Shown here: one piece after another, positions 36,901 to 51,900 of the stretch
Layout of the letters: every line of letters begins with the position of its first letter
Numbering within the stretch: the stretch's first letter is position 1
NCBI GenBank assembly: GCA_013152815.1
Contig: JAADFO010000048.1
Coordinates: 1 to 52,741 of the forward strand
Reading direction: 5' to 3'
From: Nanobdellati archaeon
GTDB lineage: Archaea > Nanobdellota > Nanobdellia > Woesearchaeales > JAADFO01
DNA length: 52,741 bases
The notes under the pieces: generated by a model
The model's input: the letters and a program-made list of their open reading frames with translations, nothing else
Databases searched by the model: none
Told to the model about the DNA's origin: nothing
Program-made: the position numbers and the translations under genes

Positions 36901-39900
36901 GGAAGGACATCTGCGCAGATACAGACCAGAGTCCCCCCTTCAGCTGCGTCTGGGACCTGACCGGGCTCGACGACGGGAACACCTACCAGGTCAGGGTATC
37001 TGCAAATGACACGGTAGGGAATCCCAGCATCAACGACACCAACGTCAACATCACCATCTCCAGGCCCATGAGCATCCTGCTGCTCTCTCCTGACAACCTG
37101 AGCTGGAGCCTCAACCCTGTGGCCTTCCACTACAATGTAAGCCACCCTACCGCAACCGTCACCAACTGCAGCCTCATCCTGGACAACCAGGCCAACCAGA
37201 CCGACCAGACCATCAGCCAGGGGATCGATTCGGTGTTCACCGTCGAAAACATGACCGACGGAAACCATGGCTGGCTGGTCAATTGCACGGACAATATAGG
37301 AAAGGTCTCCGGTTCGGAAGGACGCATCATCAGGATAGACAACAGCTCGCCTTCGCTGAGCATCGACCAACCCATCTCCTACGAGAACATCTCGACAGCA
37401 AGTTTCCTGGTCAATGCGTCGGTGGACGACGGAACCGGCATCGGCATCAACACGACAACCTTTGAATATCGGGAGAATGATACTGCAAGCTGGAGCCTTA
37501 TCTGCCTTGACACGACCGGTCCTGATTACAGCTGCGGCTGGGATACGGGCAGCCTCAGCGAGGGCAAGACCTATGAGGTGAGAGCATGGGCCAACGACAG
37601 CCTGGGAAACACCGGTCCCGTGGACAGCAGCACCAACATCACGCTGGATCGCACGCCTCCTGCGCTGGAACTTCTGGGACCGGAGAACAGCACGCACAAC
37701 ATCAACGGCAGCATCATCTTCACCTACAACGTGAGCGATGCCCTGCTTGGAGTCGCCAACTGCAGCCTGCTGATCAACGAAAGCGTCAATCTCACAGACA
37801 CGAGCATCACCGAAGGAAGCGTCCAGAGCTTCCAGCAACAGTTCGTCAATGCATCCTACCGGTGGGCCGTCCGGTGCAGCGATACCGAAGGCAACAGCAA
37901 CACCAGCGGAACCCGGCTGCTGCTCGTCGCTCCGGACACCGAGGGACCGGCCATCACGTTGCTCTCACCTGCCAATCCGGCCACCGACAGTGACGGAGAC
38001 GTGACGTTCGGATATTCTGTCATCGACGCGCTCTCGGCCATCGCCAACTGCAGCCTCACCCTCAACGGGACGCTCCAGAACACAACAAATGCCCCTGCCC
38101 AGAGCCAGACCAACAGCTTCGTCGTCAACAACCTCAACGACGGGCTCTACTTCTGGAACATCACCTGCACGGACAATGCCACTATCCATAACAGCAACAC
38201 CAGCGAGACGCGGAACCTCACCATCTCCATCATCTCCATCCTCAATGTCTCGGTAACCACGGACAAGGCCAGCTATGAACAGGGCGAATACGCCAACGTG
38301 ACGACCAACAGCACCGATTCCTTCGGCAACCCCATCAACGCAAGCATCTTCACCGACATCCATCGGGGCAACGGCACGACACCCTGGTGGAACTCGAGCT
38401 GGCCCTACCGGACCCAGATCAGTGTGACGGAACAGACCGGCCAGGACCTCCTGGACTACCAGCTGAACCTCACCGTGGACACCAAGACCCTCATAGATGC
38501 GTCCAAGATGAACGCCAACTGCACGGATATGCGTTTTGCCGACGGTCTCACCAATCCGCTCTCCCACTGGATCGAATACGGCTGCAACACTACCTCGACC
38601 AGAGTCTGGGTCAAGGTCAACCTCACTGGAGGGAGCACCAGCACGCTTTCCATGTACTATGGCAATACCTCGGCAGCAAACACCAGCAATGCTTCCTCGA
38701 CGCTGAGACTGGTCGGTCAGGCAGGGATCCTCGAGGTCGACGGCAGCACCCAGAACATCACCCTGAACCATCCGCTGACCAATCCACGGGTCCTGGCCGT
38801 CCCGTTCCTCCAGACCGGCGCCTCACGGTTCGGCAGCGTCACCACCCAGCACCACATGATCACCAACGTGCAGTCCTCTGGGTTCTCCATCACCCAGGTC
38901 GAATCACCCACCGCAGGAGACAGCACCATCGACCTCGGCAACGTCTCCTACGTCGTGCTCGAGAACGGCACCTACTACCTGGGCCTGGGCATGCTCGTCG
39001 AAGTAGGCAGCACCACCTCTGACGGGACCTATGTGACCGTCACCTTCGGCCAGAGCTACAGCACCGATCCCTCGGTGCTCGCCGACACCCAGACCAACAA
39101 TGCAGGATCCAACCAGCTCTACGCAAGAGGCAACCTGCTCACAACGACGAACATCGCGCTGCAGGCAGAGACCGACGACGCAGCCACCCCCAGCCTCTCT
39201 CCGGCAGAGACCCTGGGCTACGGTGTCCTGCCCATCGGCACCGAACCCTACAACCAGATAGAGACCTACACCACAGGAGCGGTGACCGATGAAGTGTGGG
39301 ATTCCTATACGTTCGCCTACACCTACGGGACACTTCCGGCAGTGATCGCCTCCATCAACGACGAGTCAGGAACACAACCCTGCTATGCGGTCACCCGCCA
39401 GGTGACCACCACCGGATTCCAGCTGGCCTGCGAAGAGCCCGCACCCTATGATGGGAGCCATGCCAATGAAGTGGCATCCTGGGCGGTCTTCCCCTCAGGA
39501 GAGATCTACGGCAGGAAATATGCGAGCACCGAACCCAGCTACACCATACAGCAGGAGGACATGCTTGTGGGGACCAACACGAGCGACGCAGGGGACGACG
39601 GGCTCTGGACCTGGCCCTGGAGCACCTATAACATACCTGTCGGGAACTACACGGCAGCCTCCCTGGCATCACGTCAGAGCTACGCAGATGCGACAGGCCA
39701 TAGCTATTTTGAGATCATCCCCGATACCACGTTACCGAGCATTGCGCTCCTGAGCCCGTCCAACGAGAGCTGGACCGTCTCATCGACGCGCCTCTTCACC
39801 TACCTTCCCGTCGACAACAGCCACCATTTCCAGAACTGTTCGCTCATCTTCGATGATGCCATCAACCAGACCAACCAGAGCATACAGGAAGGAAGCAGCA

Positions 39901-42900
39901 ACGTCTTCAACATCACCGGAATCGGTCAGGGCAGCCATCAATGGTCGGTCAACTGCACCGACGCAGCAGGAAACAGCAACCGGTCAGAGACACGCATCCT
40001 CACCAGAGACAGCACCGCCCCCACCATCACCATCCACCATCCGCGCATCGGAGCGAACCTCTCGAGCAGCACCGCCCTCTTCAATTTCACCGCCGACGAC
40101 AACCTGGACGCATCCCTCAGCTGCAACATCACCCTCGACGGGAGCATGACCGCAGACAGCCCGCTTCCTGCCCCGAACGGCGTACCGACCAACACCAGCG
40201 TCCTGGGGCTCTCCGACGGGATCCATCGATGGAACATCAGTTGCCTTGATAACGCCTCCAACAACGCATTCAACGGCACCTACCTGTTCATCACCGATAC
40301 GCTTGCACCACAGACAGCCCTCCTGTCTCCCCCTGACCAGTCCTGGGATGATGACGGGCTTGTCCGGTTCAACTATTCTGCGACCGACAATCATCTCCGG
40401 CAATGTGAGCTCTGGGGAAATTTCTCAGGCAGCTGGGCAAAGAACCAGACCGACCTTGTTCCAGAGAACGACACCCCCCATAACTTTAGCCTGGTGACCC
40501 TGGAAGACGGCGATTACCGATGGAACGTCAACTGCAGCGACTATGCAGGCAACAGTGCCTTCAACCTCACCAACTACACGATCCACATCGATAGGACAAC
40601 ACCAGGAATAACATATGCCTACCCTACACCTGCCAACGATACCAACACGACCCAGACGACCATCATCATCAATGTCACACACCAGGAGAACAACCCGGCC
40701 AGCATAGCGTTCTACTGGAACGATAGCCTCAATGCCTCAAGAAGCTACGCGGCCGGAACCGGACAATACACCAATTTCACCCTGACAGGAGCAGAGGACG
40801 GAAGCTACCGGTATCTGGTGAGACTCAATGACTCGGCCGGACACCAGAACGAGACCAAGAACAGGACGATCACCATCGACACCCATCCTCCGCTCACCAG
40901 CATCATCGGACCGGCCGACCAGAGCTGGCGCAACATCGCCACGGCAGACACCACGTTCTTCTACAACACCACCGATACGGTCCTGACGGTCGCCAACTGC
41001 AGTCTCATCCTCGATAACCAGATCAACCAGACCAACCGAAGCATCACAGAAGGGGCAATCCAGAACTTCAGCGCGACCTTCAGCAGCGGAACCTACAGCT
41101 GGAACATCAGTTGTGAGGACACGCTGCAGAACCAGAACAGCACTCCCACCAGAATCCTGCAGGTGGACCTCACCATGCCCTCTGCCACGAAGGAAGCCAT
41201 CAACGCCACGGCATTCGGGGTCAACGAGTATATCTGTCTCAATCTCAGCGCTGCTGACACCCTGTCGGGGGTCAGCACGATCTATACCCAGGTGGACTAC
41301 CCAGTGAGCGGACCCATCAACATCAGCCTTTCCAACGCTACCGGAGGATGCGGCAACGGAGGAGGAGCTGTCTGGAGCGTCTCCCTCCAGAACGTCGAGA
41401 GCGGCCAATACAACTGGACCATGACCTATGTCATCGACACGGCAGGGAACATCAACGGTACCTATCCGCAGACCCTGCTCAACTGGTCTGCCACGACCCT
41501 CATCGAGATGAACGCGACCATGATCCGACCGACGGTCAACACCGAGATCAACGAATCTGGACAGCACAACAGCTTTGTGCAGACCTGCTCGGCCAACTGC
41601 ACAAGTGGGATCTGCAGAGATACGACGCTGCAACCACAGTATGACAACGGGACCTGGCAGGACATCACGACCCTGAACACCCAGCTGAGCAGCTCCCTCG
41701 ACAGCTACGACTGCGGCAACCTTACCGCCCCGGACACACTCTGGTGGAACCTTTCCTGGAAGAAGAAACAGGCCATCAACCTCAGCGTCAGTTCCGGAGC
41801 AACGCCCGAAGGGTATCAGATCCATCTCATCCTGAATGCGTCCAATGCAGGGACAGGATTCAACTGGAGCAGGAATTGCACAGACATCAGGATCATCAAT
41901 GCAAGCGAGGACGCAGAACTTCCCCATTGGACAGAGAGCTGCAATGCCACGACCCAGAACGCTTCCCTATGGGTGAAGGTGGATACCAACATCACCACGA
42001 TCATCAGCAGTATCTATCTTTACTATGACAACCCGGCAGCGACATCGACATCGAACGGGACAGCCACCTTTGAATTCTTCGACCAGGGAGACCAGATTGC
42101 CGACTGGACCACCAGCGGTACCGCAGGCCAGAGCGTTTCTGTCGGCAGGCCACAGCCCAGCTACTACGCGACATCGGTCAACGGCAACTATATGTACCAG
42201 GATGTCACGCTGGTTCCCGACCGGATCATCGAATGGGATTTCCGCTCCGATGGCCTGGGCAACTTCTACTATCTGGTGAACGCCGCAGGGTCTGGCCAGC
42301 ATTTCCGTCTGGAGACCCGAAGCGGCAATTCAGCAGGATTGGGCGCGGCCAGTTCGTGGACCTCCTGGTCGGTACCGACCCAGACCTGCGGCAATCTCGC
42401 CACAAACACCTGGTACGGGTTCAGGCTGGTCATAGGGTCGAGCACAGCGCAGGGGTATGTCGACGGGAACGCATGCGGCGGCGCCTACACCTTCTCAGAC
42501 AACGGAGGATTCATAGGCCTGGTGGGCGACGGTCTCGGCTCAGGATTCACCACCTGGATGGACAATCTCAGGATCAGGAAATACCACACGCCGGAACCCA
42601 CCTATGCCATCAGCGAAGAGCAGATAGGCGAAGGAATAAACAACAACAGCTACTGCTCGGCCAACTTCACCATCACCGCCGGAAGCGACTCAGGAAACCA
42701 GAGCTGGCCGATCCGTTGCACCGCAACATCGACGACAGCACCCATAGACTATTCGGGAACCGTCAACATCACCATCAATGACCATCCTCGGGCATCGTTT
42801 TTGAGCCCGCTGGACGGCCAATGGCTCAGAGGAACGGTCATCCTCAACGGCTCTACCTCCTCTGACAGCGACGGGACCATCGACAACTACCGTTTCCAGC

Positions 42901-45900
42901 TGGACAACCTGACCAGCTTCGCCTCCCCAAGCACACTCTGTGACAGCAATGAAAGCAACTGCACCCTCGACACCCAAAGCCAGACCCAGTGCCAGGACGA
43001 GAGCCAGACCTGCTACCTGAAACTGCAGGTCACCGACGACAACCAGCTCACCAACAGCACGACCATCACCATCGGCATCGACAATACCGGACCTCTCACG
43101 TCGCTTGACCTTCCGCAGAACGGGACGAACATCACGAGCGACAGCTTCTTCATCAACGCCAGCGTACAGGACCAGGGGATCGGAGTGAACACCTCCACGT
43201 TCGAGTACCGTGAGAACGACACGGCAAGCTGGAAGCTCATCTGCCATGACAGCAGGGCGCCCACCTATAACTGCAACTGGGACCTGACCGCCCTGGAAGA
43301 CGGGACGACCTATGAGGTGAGAGCATGGGCCAACGACAGCCTGGGAAACACAGGGACAGCAAGCCTCCACAGCAACATCACCATCGATAGGGGGAAGCCC
43401 AACATCTCCCTGGAATCCCCTGCCAACATGACCTGGCACCTGGAGAACATCACCTTCCTCTACAATGTGAGCGAAGGCATCTCCGGCATCATCAACTGCT
43501 CACTGCTCCTTGACGGGACCATCAACAGCACCGACACCTCGATCAGCACAGGAATCTCCCAGCAGTTCGATGTCACCTATCTTGCCGACGGCAACCACAG
43601 CTGGGCAGTGCAATGCTACGACGGAAACGACAACCTCGGAACCTCTGCAAGCAGGATAGCCCGGATCGACATGACCGGCCCGGACACCATCCTCGACAGG
43701 CCACAGAACTTCACCAACATCTCTGCGACGCTGTATCTCATCAATGCGACACCGAGCGACGGTGCAGGCATCGGCGTCAACGGCACCACCTTCGAGTATA
43801 GGCAGAACCAATCCGCGTCCTGGGTCAAGATCTGCACCGACAAGAGACCCCCGAAATATACCTGCAGCTGGGACACCTCGGTGCTCAACGAGGCCCGGAC
43901 CTATGAGGTGAGAGCATGGGCCAACGACAGCCTCGGCAATATCGGCGCAGCAGACCTGCATCAGAACATCACCATAGACTACCATGGACCGGGCATCATA
44001 CTCATGTCTCCAGAGAACGACAGTCAGGATGTTGATGGCAGCATCAGCTTCAACTACACTGTCCAGGACACCTTCCTGAGCATCATCAACTGCAGTATGC
44101 TCATCAACGGCAGCATCAACAAGACCGCGACAGGCATCACCGAAGGAAGTGTCCAGAGCTTCCAGCAGAACCTTCCCAACGGCACCTATGACTGGAGCAT
44201 CAAGTGCTATGACACTGCCCAGAACAGCAATGTCAGCCTGACACGCAGAGTCGTCGTCGCGCCGGACAGCGAACCCCCCCGGATCAGAATCCTATCGCCC
44301 GCGCCGGGCGCGGTCGATTCAGACGGCAACGTGCTCTTCACCTACAATGTGAGCGACACGCTCTCTGCTGTGGCCAACTGCAGCCTCACCCTCAACGGGA
44401 CCGTCAACAAGACGACGTTCTCTCCCACAGAGAATGCCATCAACACGTTCACCGTGACAGACATGAATGATGGGCTCTACTACTGGAACATCACCTGCAC
44501 CGACCTGGCAGCATCTCCCAACCAGAACACCACGGAGACCAGAAACCTCACGGTGACGCTCCTGCCTGACATGGTCGTGACCCTCTCGACCGACCAGACC
44601 GCCTATGAACAGGGTGAATATGCCAACATCACGACCAACACCACCGATTCCTTCACCAATCCGCTCAACACCACGGTCACCACATACATCATCCCCAACA
44701 ACACATGGTACAATCCTGCTTACCGTTATCGCCGGGCCATCAACATCACCGAACAGTCAGGAAAGAACCTCACCGAATATCAGATCAACCTGACCATAGA
44801 CACCGCGAGCCTCATCGTCGCGGAAAAACTGAGGAACGACTGCAACGACATACGGTTCACCAACGCATCCCATCAGGACATGCCCTATTACATCGAGAAT
44901 TCTTCATCGTTGGGATGCGACCAGACAAGCACGCTGGTATGGGTCCAGGTCCCCTTCCTCAGGGATCAGGAAACGACGACCATCTATATGTACTATGACA
45001 ATCCTGACGAGACCGACAGCAAGAGCGACAAGTGGGAGGTGTTCAACTATTCCACACCGACAGCGACCGCCTATGTCGTATCTGAACTCCTCGCGTCCCA
45101 TGACAGCTTTGATCTCGTGAGCTTCCGGGACAGCAACAGGATCATCGTCGGAGCGAGCGATACGGTCCAGAACCTTTCTGACACGGTCCAATACACCGGA
45201 ATCCTCAACTACACCAACGTCTCTGCCACGCAGCCATTCTTCGGAGCAGGCAATGAACAGGCAACAGACGGGGGAGGAGAAGATGCCCTGGCACCCATAG
45301 GCTTCGCCGCGAAACAGTTCATCTACCTCGACCGCATCGGCTCCTACTATGACCGCTATTACATCTATTCGCCGTTTGGAGATGCCACGGTGGAACTCTT
45401 CGAGGGCAACGATGGAGCATTGCCTCTGACCAGTGTCGCCGGACCCATCACCGTCGCTAAGGGGACGGTCGGCGTATTGACGGCGAGCGTCATAAGCACC
45501 GATGAAGCAAACTTCCTCAACGCCAGCATTCCCGTAGTTGTTGCCCATGATATGACCACCGGCGTCTATGATGCCTACATCCTCCACCCGCCCGACACAG
45601 ACTGGTGGGGAGTCCCGGGGACCTGGGTGCTCATAGCAGCCCTGGAGGACAACACCAACATCCAGATCCTGGAGAACAACGGCAGCAACAGGACCATGAC
45701 CCTCAACGCATTCCAGGACTACTCCTACCAGGACGGCGCAGCGAGCCAGGGAACAGGAAACGCTTATCACATCATCGCCGACAAGCCCATCGCCGCACTC
45801 CAGAATGCCGACGGCGATGGAGGAGAGACGACGACCTTCCTGCCGGAGAAAGAGCTGGACAACGAATACTTCATCCCCCACGGCTACGATTACCTGACCA

Positions 45901-48900
45901 TAGCAACGACCCAGCCCAACACCAACTGCACCCGCTATGACAATACGGGAGCAAAGATCGACAGCCAGCTCTCCACCAATACCTATGGGTACCCTTTCCC
46001 CAACAAGATCCTCTTCGGCGCCCGGACCACCTCATCGGGAGACCATCTGGTCTGCGACAGTCCTGTCTATGCCTACTATGAATACACCGGCGTCAGCGGC
46101 GGCGGCGATGAGCACAACCTCTGGAGCCTCAAGGCCAACCGCCAATACCAGTATCCCTCACCGACGCTCTCTTTCGATGCAGAGACCGCGCCAGGACTCT
46201 CTAACCAGAGCGTCACCGGGCTTGACGGCATCTGGACCTGGGTGTGGGATACCCTGCTCCAGGCGACCGGCAACTATTCCATCATCTCCTACGCGACCAA
46301 TCCATCCTATAACGAAGGAAGGGACTTCACCAACATAACCATCGCTGTGGACAGCACCGCACCGAATATTGCCCTGGTCTCTCCGGACAACCGATCCTTC
46401 TCCGGCGCCTCTGCCCTATTGAGCTATATCCCGACAGACAATGGGCATCGGTTCAGGAACTGCAGCCTCATCCTGGACAATCAGGTCAACCAGACCAACA
46501 ACACTGCGCTCATCGATGCCAGAGAGGAGAATTTCACGGTATCGGGACTGGCCGAGGCCAGCCATCTCTGGCAGGTGAACTGCACCGACCTCGCAGGCAA
46601 CAGCAACGGTTCTGTGACCTATACGCTCATCACCGACCTGACACCGCCGGCCATCACGCCCATCGCTCCCGGGCAGGACACCAACATCTCCAGCTCCACG
46701 GTCCTGTTCAACTTCAGCGTCCAGGACAACCTCCAGCCGTGGCTGCTCTGCAACCTCACGGTCGACGGGACCGTGAGGAACAACATACCAATCAACGTGA
46801 GCAACGGCAGCAACGGGAACATGACGATAACCAGCCTCGGAGACGGACAGCACATCTGGAATGTCACCTGCTGGGACAGCACCGATAACGTAAACACCAG
46901 CATCGCCAGGAACTTCAGTGTCGATACCCTGGCACCGACCGTCGGCCTGGCCGCACCCACCAACGGTTCCTGGAGCGACACGGCCACCATACAGTTCAAC
47001 ATCTCTCCCTCAGACGACAACCTGAAGCTCTGCGAGCTCTGGGGGAATTTCTCAGGCACCTGGGCGAAGAACCAGACACTCGACGCCCCGGTCAACGGAA
47101 GCATCAACAGCTTCCAGCCGCTCATCCTCAATGACGGAAGCTATATCTGGAACGCCAACTGCTCAGACTATGCAGGGAACGCCGCATTCAACCAGAGCAA
47201 CAGCACCTTTGTCATCGATACGCAGGAACCGTCGGTCTCCTTCATCTTCCCCACTCCACAGAACGACACCAACCAGAGCATCAATACGCTCACCCTCAAT
47301 ATCAGCCACAACGAACTCCATCCAGAGGTCCTCAGGGTCATACGCAACGGGACCGAGGAATATCAGGCAGCCTATGAAGGGAGCTACTCCAACCTTACCT
47401 TGACAGGATTAGCAGACGGCACCCATAGCTATTACGCCTGGGTGAACGACAGCGCAGGCAACAGCAACCAGACCCTCATCAGGACGATCCACATAGACAC
47501 CCATGCACCCACCCTGCTCCTGCTCTCACCTGCCAACGACAGCTGGCGGAACAACGCGACCGCCAATACGGCATTCATCTACCAGACGGCAGATGATGTG
47601 CTGACGGTGAAGAACTGCACCCTCTTCATCGACCAGCAGGCGAATGCTTCCGACAACAGCGTAGAAGAAGGGACTGCAGAGAACTTCACCCTCCGCCTGC
47701 AGAGCGGTTCCTACAACTGGAGCATCAGCTGCACCGATACGGTCGGCAACGCCAACAACAGCGAGACACGGCTCATCAAGGCGGATACTTTCTTCCCGAC
47801 CATCGCCAACGAGAGCATCAATGACAGTCTTCTCAACATCACCCAGTATATCTGCTTCAATGCCACCATCGACGACAACCTCTCGGGCATCGACCAGGTC
47901 TCCATCAGCATCCTCGACCCTGACCTCACGACCCAGACGGTCACCCTCTCAGACAGCGCCACCACCAGCTGCGACCAGACCAATGGGGATCACACCTACT
48001 CTGCAGAATGGGAGATCCAGAAACCGGGAGCCTACAACTGGACGACGACGCAGGTGAACGACACCGCAGGCAACCTGCAGACAAGCTCTCCCGGACTGCT
48101 CTTCAACGGCACCAGCATCGCCAGCCTCACGGTGAACCTCACCGCTCCTTTGGGGACCCTGGAAATCAACGAGTCAGGCCCGGCAAACGACTTCACGCTC
48201 AACTGTTCGACCACCTGCGACGACAGCCCGGAGAACTGCAGTTTTGTCCGGCTCTTCGCCGTCTACAACGAGACGCTGGCAGGGACAGACATCTCCACGG
48301 TCACCACCGACCTGGTGAACGACGTCAACGGCTTCTTCTGCGGCGACCTTGTCCCGCTCGAGAGCTGCAACGCAAGCTTCCATATCACCGCCGGACAGGA
48401 CTCAGGCAACAGAGAATGGCAGACCTGGTGCCGGGCAGACTCCTCCAACGCCGGAAACTACCGGTCTGATGGGATCCTCAACCTCACCATCAACGATGCC
48501 CCTCTCGCCAACCTCTCTTCGCCGGCAGAGGGTGCATGGCTCAAAGGGACCGTCATCCTCAACGGCTCGACCTCCTCCGACTCGGACGGCACCGTCAGCA
48601 GATATGTCTTCCAATTGGACAACCTGACGACCTTCAGCTCTCCCACCACCCTCTGCGACACCACCGACGGCAACTGTACCCTCGACACCCAAAGCCAGAC
48701 CCAATGCCAGGACGAGAGCCAGGAATGTTACGTCCTGCTTAAGGTCTATGATGACAATGACCTTTCCAACAGCACCATCATCACCATCGGCATCGACAAC
48801 AGCGGACCGGTCCTGAGCATCAGCCAACCGGTCAACGGCACCAACATCACCCAGGACAGCTACACGCTGAGCGCGGGCGTCACGGATACGGGGATAGGCA

Positions 48901-51900
48901 TCAACAGCACGCAATTCTTCTACCGCCAGAACAGCTCCGGCAGTTTCGCCCTTGCCTGTACCGACGTAGACGGGACAGCTCCCTATTCCTGCAGCTGGAA
49001 CGTCTCAAGCCTGGTCGACCTGACGACCTATGAAGTACGAGCATGGGCCAACGACAGCCTGGGAAACATCGGAGCCAACGACACCCGGTCCAACATCACC
49101 ATCGACAGGATGCCTCCCCGGATCAACCTCTCGGGACCGGCAAACGACACCTGGCATCATGAGAACATCACCTTCAACTACACCACTGCAGACGTCACCG
49201 TGGGGGTCATCAACTGCAGCCTGCTCCTCGACGGGACCATCAACAGCACCGACACCTCCATCGCTGAAGGCAGCCTCCAGGCATTCGCGGTGAACGGAAT
49301 CGGCGACGGTGCCCACGACTGGGCGATCCGATGCTATGACAGCGTAGGGAACCATAATGTCAGCAGGTCCAGGACCGTCCATGTCGACACCACCGGACCC
49401 ACCACCCTTCTCGACAGCCCGAGCGGTTTCGCAAACCTCTCCTCCAGCCCTGTCGTCGCCAACGCTGCCGTGAACGACGGTCCTGGCATCGGCGTCAATG
49501 CCACCTCATTCTGGTACCGGCAGAACCAGACCGCGAGCTGGAACATCATCTGCGTCGACGGAGTCCCCCCGACCTACCTCTGCATGTGGGACATCAGCAG
49601 CCTCGCCGAGGGCAAGACCTACGAGGTGAGAGCCTATGCGAACGACAGCCTGGGAAACATCGGAGCCAACGACACCCACCAGAACATCACCATCGACAGG
49701 ACCCCACCGACCGTGCTTCTGGAGAGCCCTGCCAACGACAGCCAGGACACCGACGGAGACGTGCTTTTCACCTATAATGTCTCTGACGCGCTCTCCACCA
49801 TCAGCTCCTGCGACCTCATCATAGACGACAGCATCAACCTCACCAATACCAGCATCACGAAAGACACCACGCTCAGCTTCAGCCAGACCTTCGCCACCCG
49901 CAATCTGAACTGGAGCGTCAACTGCACCGATGCTGCAGGAAATATCGGAGGCGCTCTCACCTATGTACTCAACGTCTCTCCAGACACGAAACCTCCCGTG
50001 GTCACCCTGCTCGGTCCGGCGAACCAATCCACCTACACCAACGAGAATGTGGTGTTCCGATACAATGTGACGAGCGACATCTCAGGCATCGACAACTGCA
50101 GCATCCTGCTTGACGGGACCATCAACCAGACCGATACCAGCGTCGTGGCAGACAGCACCCAATCATTCACCATCACGGGGGTGAACGACGGCAACTACAC
50201 CTGGAGCGTCCAATGCTATGACGGGGCAGCCATCCCGAACATGGGAATCGGCGGCACCTTCAACCTGACCGTCAGGAAGACCTCGAGCATCATCGTCAAC
50301 GTAAGCACATCTGCCCTCATCTACCAGCTCGGTGAGCTGGTGCCCATCCTCACCAACACCACCGACGAGTTCAGGAATCCCCTCGATACCGACGTGAACA
50401 CGAGCATCCGCCTCAATGACAGCTCCTGGTGGGACCAGCGATGGTGGTGGCGACGTGCCATCAACATCACCGAGACCAGCGGAACCTCCTTTGCGGGCTA
50501 CCAGACAAGGATCAGCCTGGACACCCAGACACCGATTGCGGGCCAGAAGATGAACACCGACTGCAGCGACCTCCGGTTCGTGAACAACGAGAGCAAGACA
50601 ATGGCTTACTGGATCGCCTCTGGCTGCAACACCACCACCACGGACATCTGGTTGCGGGTCAACCTGACCGCCAGCCAGACCACCCCGCTCCATGCGTATT
50701 ATGGATATCCTGAAGCGACAGCAATGAGCAACCAGACCTCGGTCTTCGACATCGTAGGAGAGGCTCACATCCTCTCTGTCGGGGGGACTGCACGGACCAT
50801 ACATCTGAATCATACATATCAGCGACCGAGGGTCTTCGCCGTGCCCAGACTGCCGGCAGGAACCTCCCGGAGCGGAACGGTCACGAGCCAGCATCATCTG
50901 ATCACCAACGTGACCGCAGCCAACTTCTCCATCGTCCAGGTCGAATCACCGACGGCAGGGGATGCCACCATCGATCAGACCGACATCTCGCTCATCGTCC
51001 TTGAGAACGGCACCTATTATCTCGGAACAGGTACGCAGGTGGAAGTAGGCACCACCAGTTCGACCGGAGCCTATACAACGGTGACGTTCGCATCGGGCTT
51101 CTCGAGCATCCCTGCCCTGCTTGCGGACACCCAGACCAACGATGCCGGCTCGAGCCAGATCTATGCCCGGGCCCAGGCACTGGGCAGCGCCTCGGTGCAG
51201 CTGCAGCCCGAGAGCGATGATGTCAGCACACCCAGCCTGTCTTCCCCGGAGACCATAGCCTACGCTGCCATCGTCAAACAGACCGATAGCCTGTTCCATC
51301 TGGAAGCCAACACCACAGCAGACTATGTCACCGATGCCTACAGCACCATAAGCTACGATGAGACCTACCAGGACTTCCCGGTCGTGGTCACGCAGATGGT
51401 CGACGAGGGCGGAGGGGACTCGTCCTTCTCGACCACAAGAAACATCGGTCTGACGACCTTCCAGGTGTCGAGCGAAGAGACAGCAGCCTTCAATGGAGGC
51501 CATACGACTGAACCGCACAGTTACCTCATCGCGCCGGAAGGAGCGATCCTCGGAAGGGCGGACCTGGCATCCTCCGCACCAACCCAGACCACAGGAGGCG
51601 AAGAAGGAGATGCGCCCACCACCTCGACCAATACGACCGGGACAGACGGCCATTGGACCTGGTCATGGAACACCCTCAACGAGTCTGTGGGAAACTACAG
51701 CATCCGGTCCTACGCCACGGCCGCATTGTATGATCCAGGAGCAGGATACCATAGCATCACCCTGGTGCCGGACACCACCCCGCCCAGGATGAGCATTGTC
51801 CTGCCCGGCAACAATACCTTCACCCAGGCGAACCTGAGCCTGCAGTACCTGCCGGTGGAGAACGGGCTCATCATAGAGAACTGCACCCTCACCCTGGACG

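Larger units (their letters stand above)
32571..39722 (+). repeat. Super-unit I of the giant protein
   Basis: In order: Ig-like domains including an ANFSGTW type, a YPTPQN-like type (FVFPTPQNN) and an ICLNVTVTDTYSG type; DUF2341 module 1; a LamG-like module; an atypical insertion (36061-36610); further Ig-like domains; DUF2341 module 2; and lectin-like repeats. Its first Ig domains differ from those opening units II-IV. Confidence 0.7.
39723..46349 (+). repeat. Super-unit II of the giant protein
   Basis: Starts DTTLPSIALLSPSNESW and runs 6,627 bp (2,209 codons). In order: Ig-like types 1, 2, 3 (ELWGNFSGSWAKNQT), 4 (YPTPANDTN) and 5 (SWRNIATADTTFFY), the ICLNLSAADTLSG type, DUF2341-LamG (41733-42600), a PKD-like region (NDHPRASFLSP), paired TYEVRAWANDSLG domains, DUF2341 (44700-45030) and a large domain at 45050-46170. 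Confidence 0.8.
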
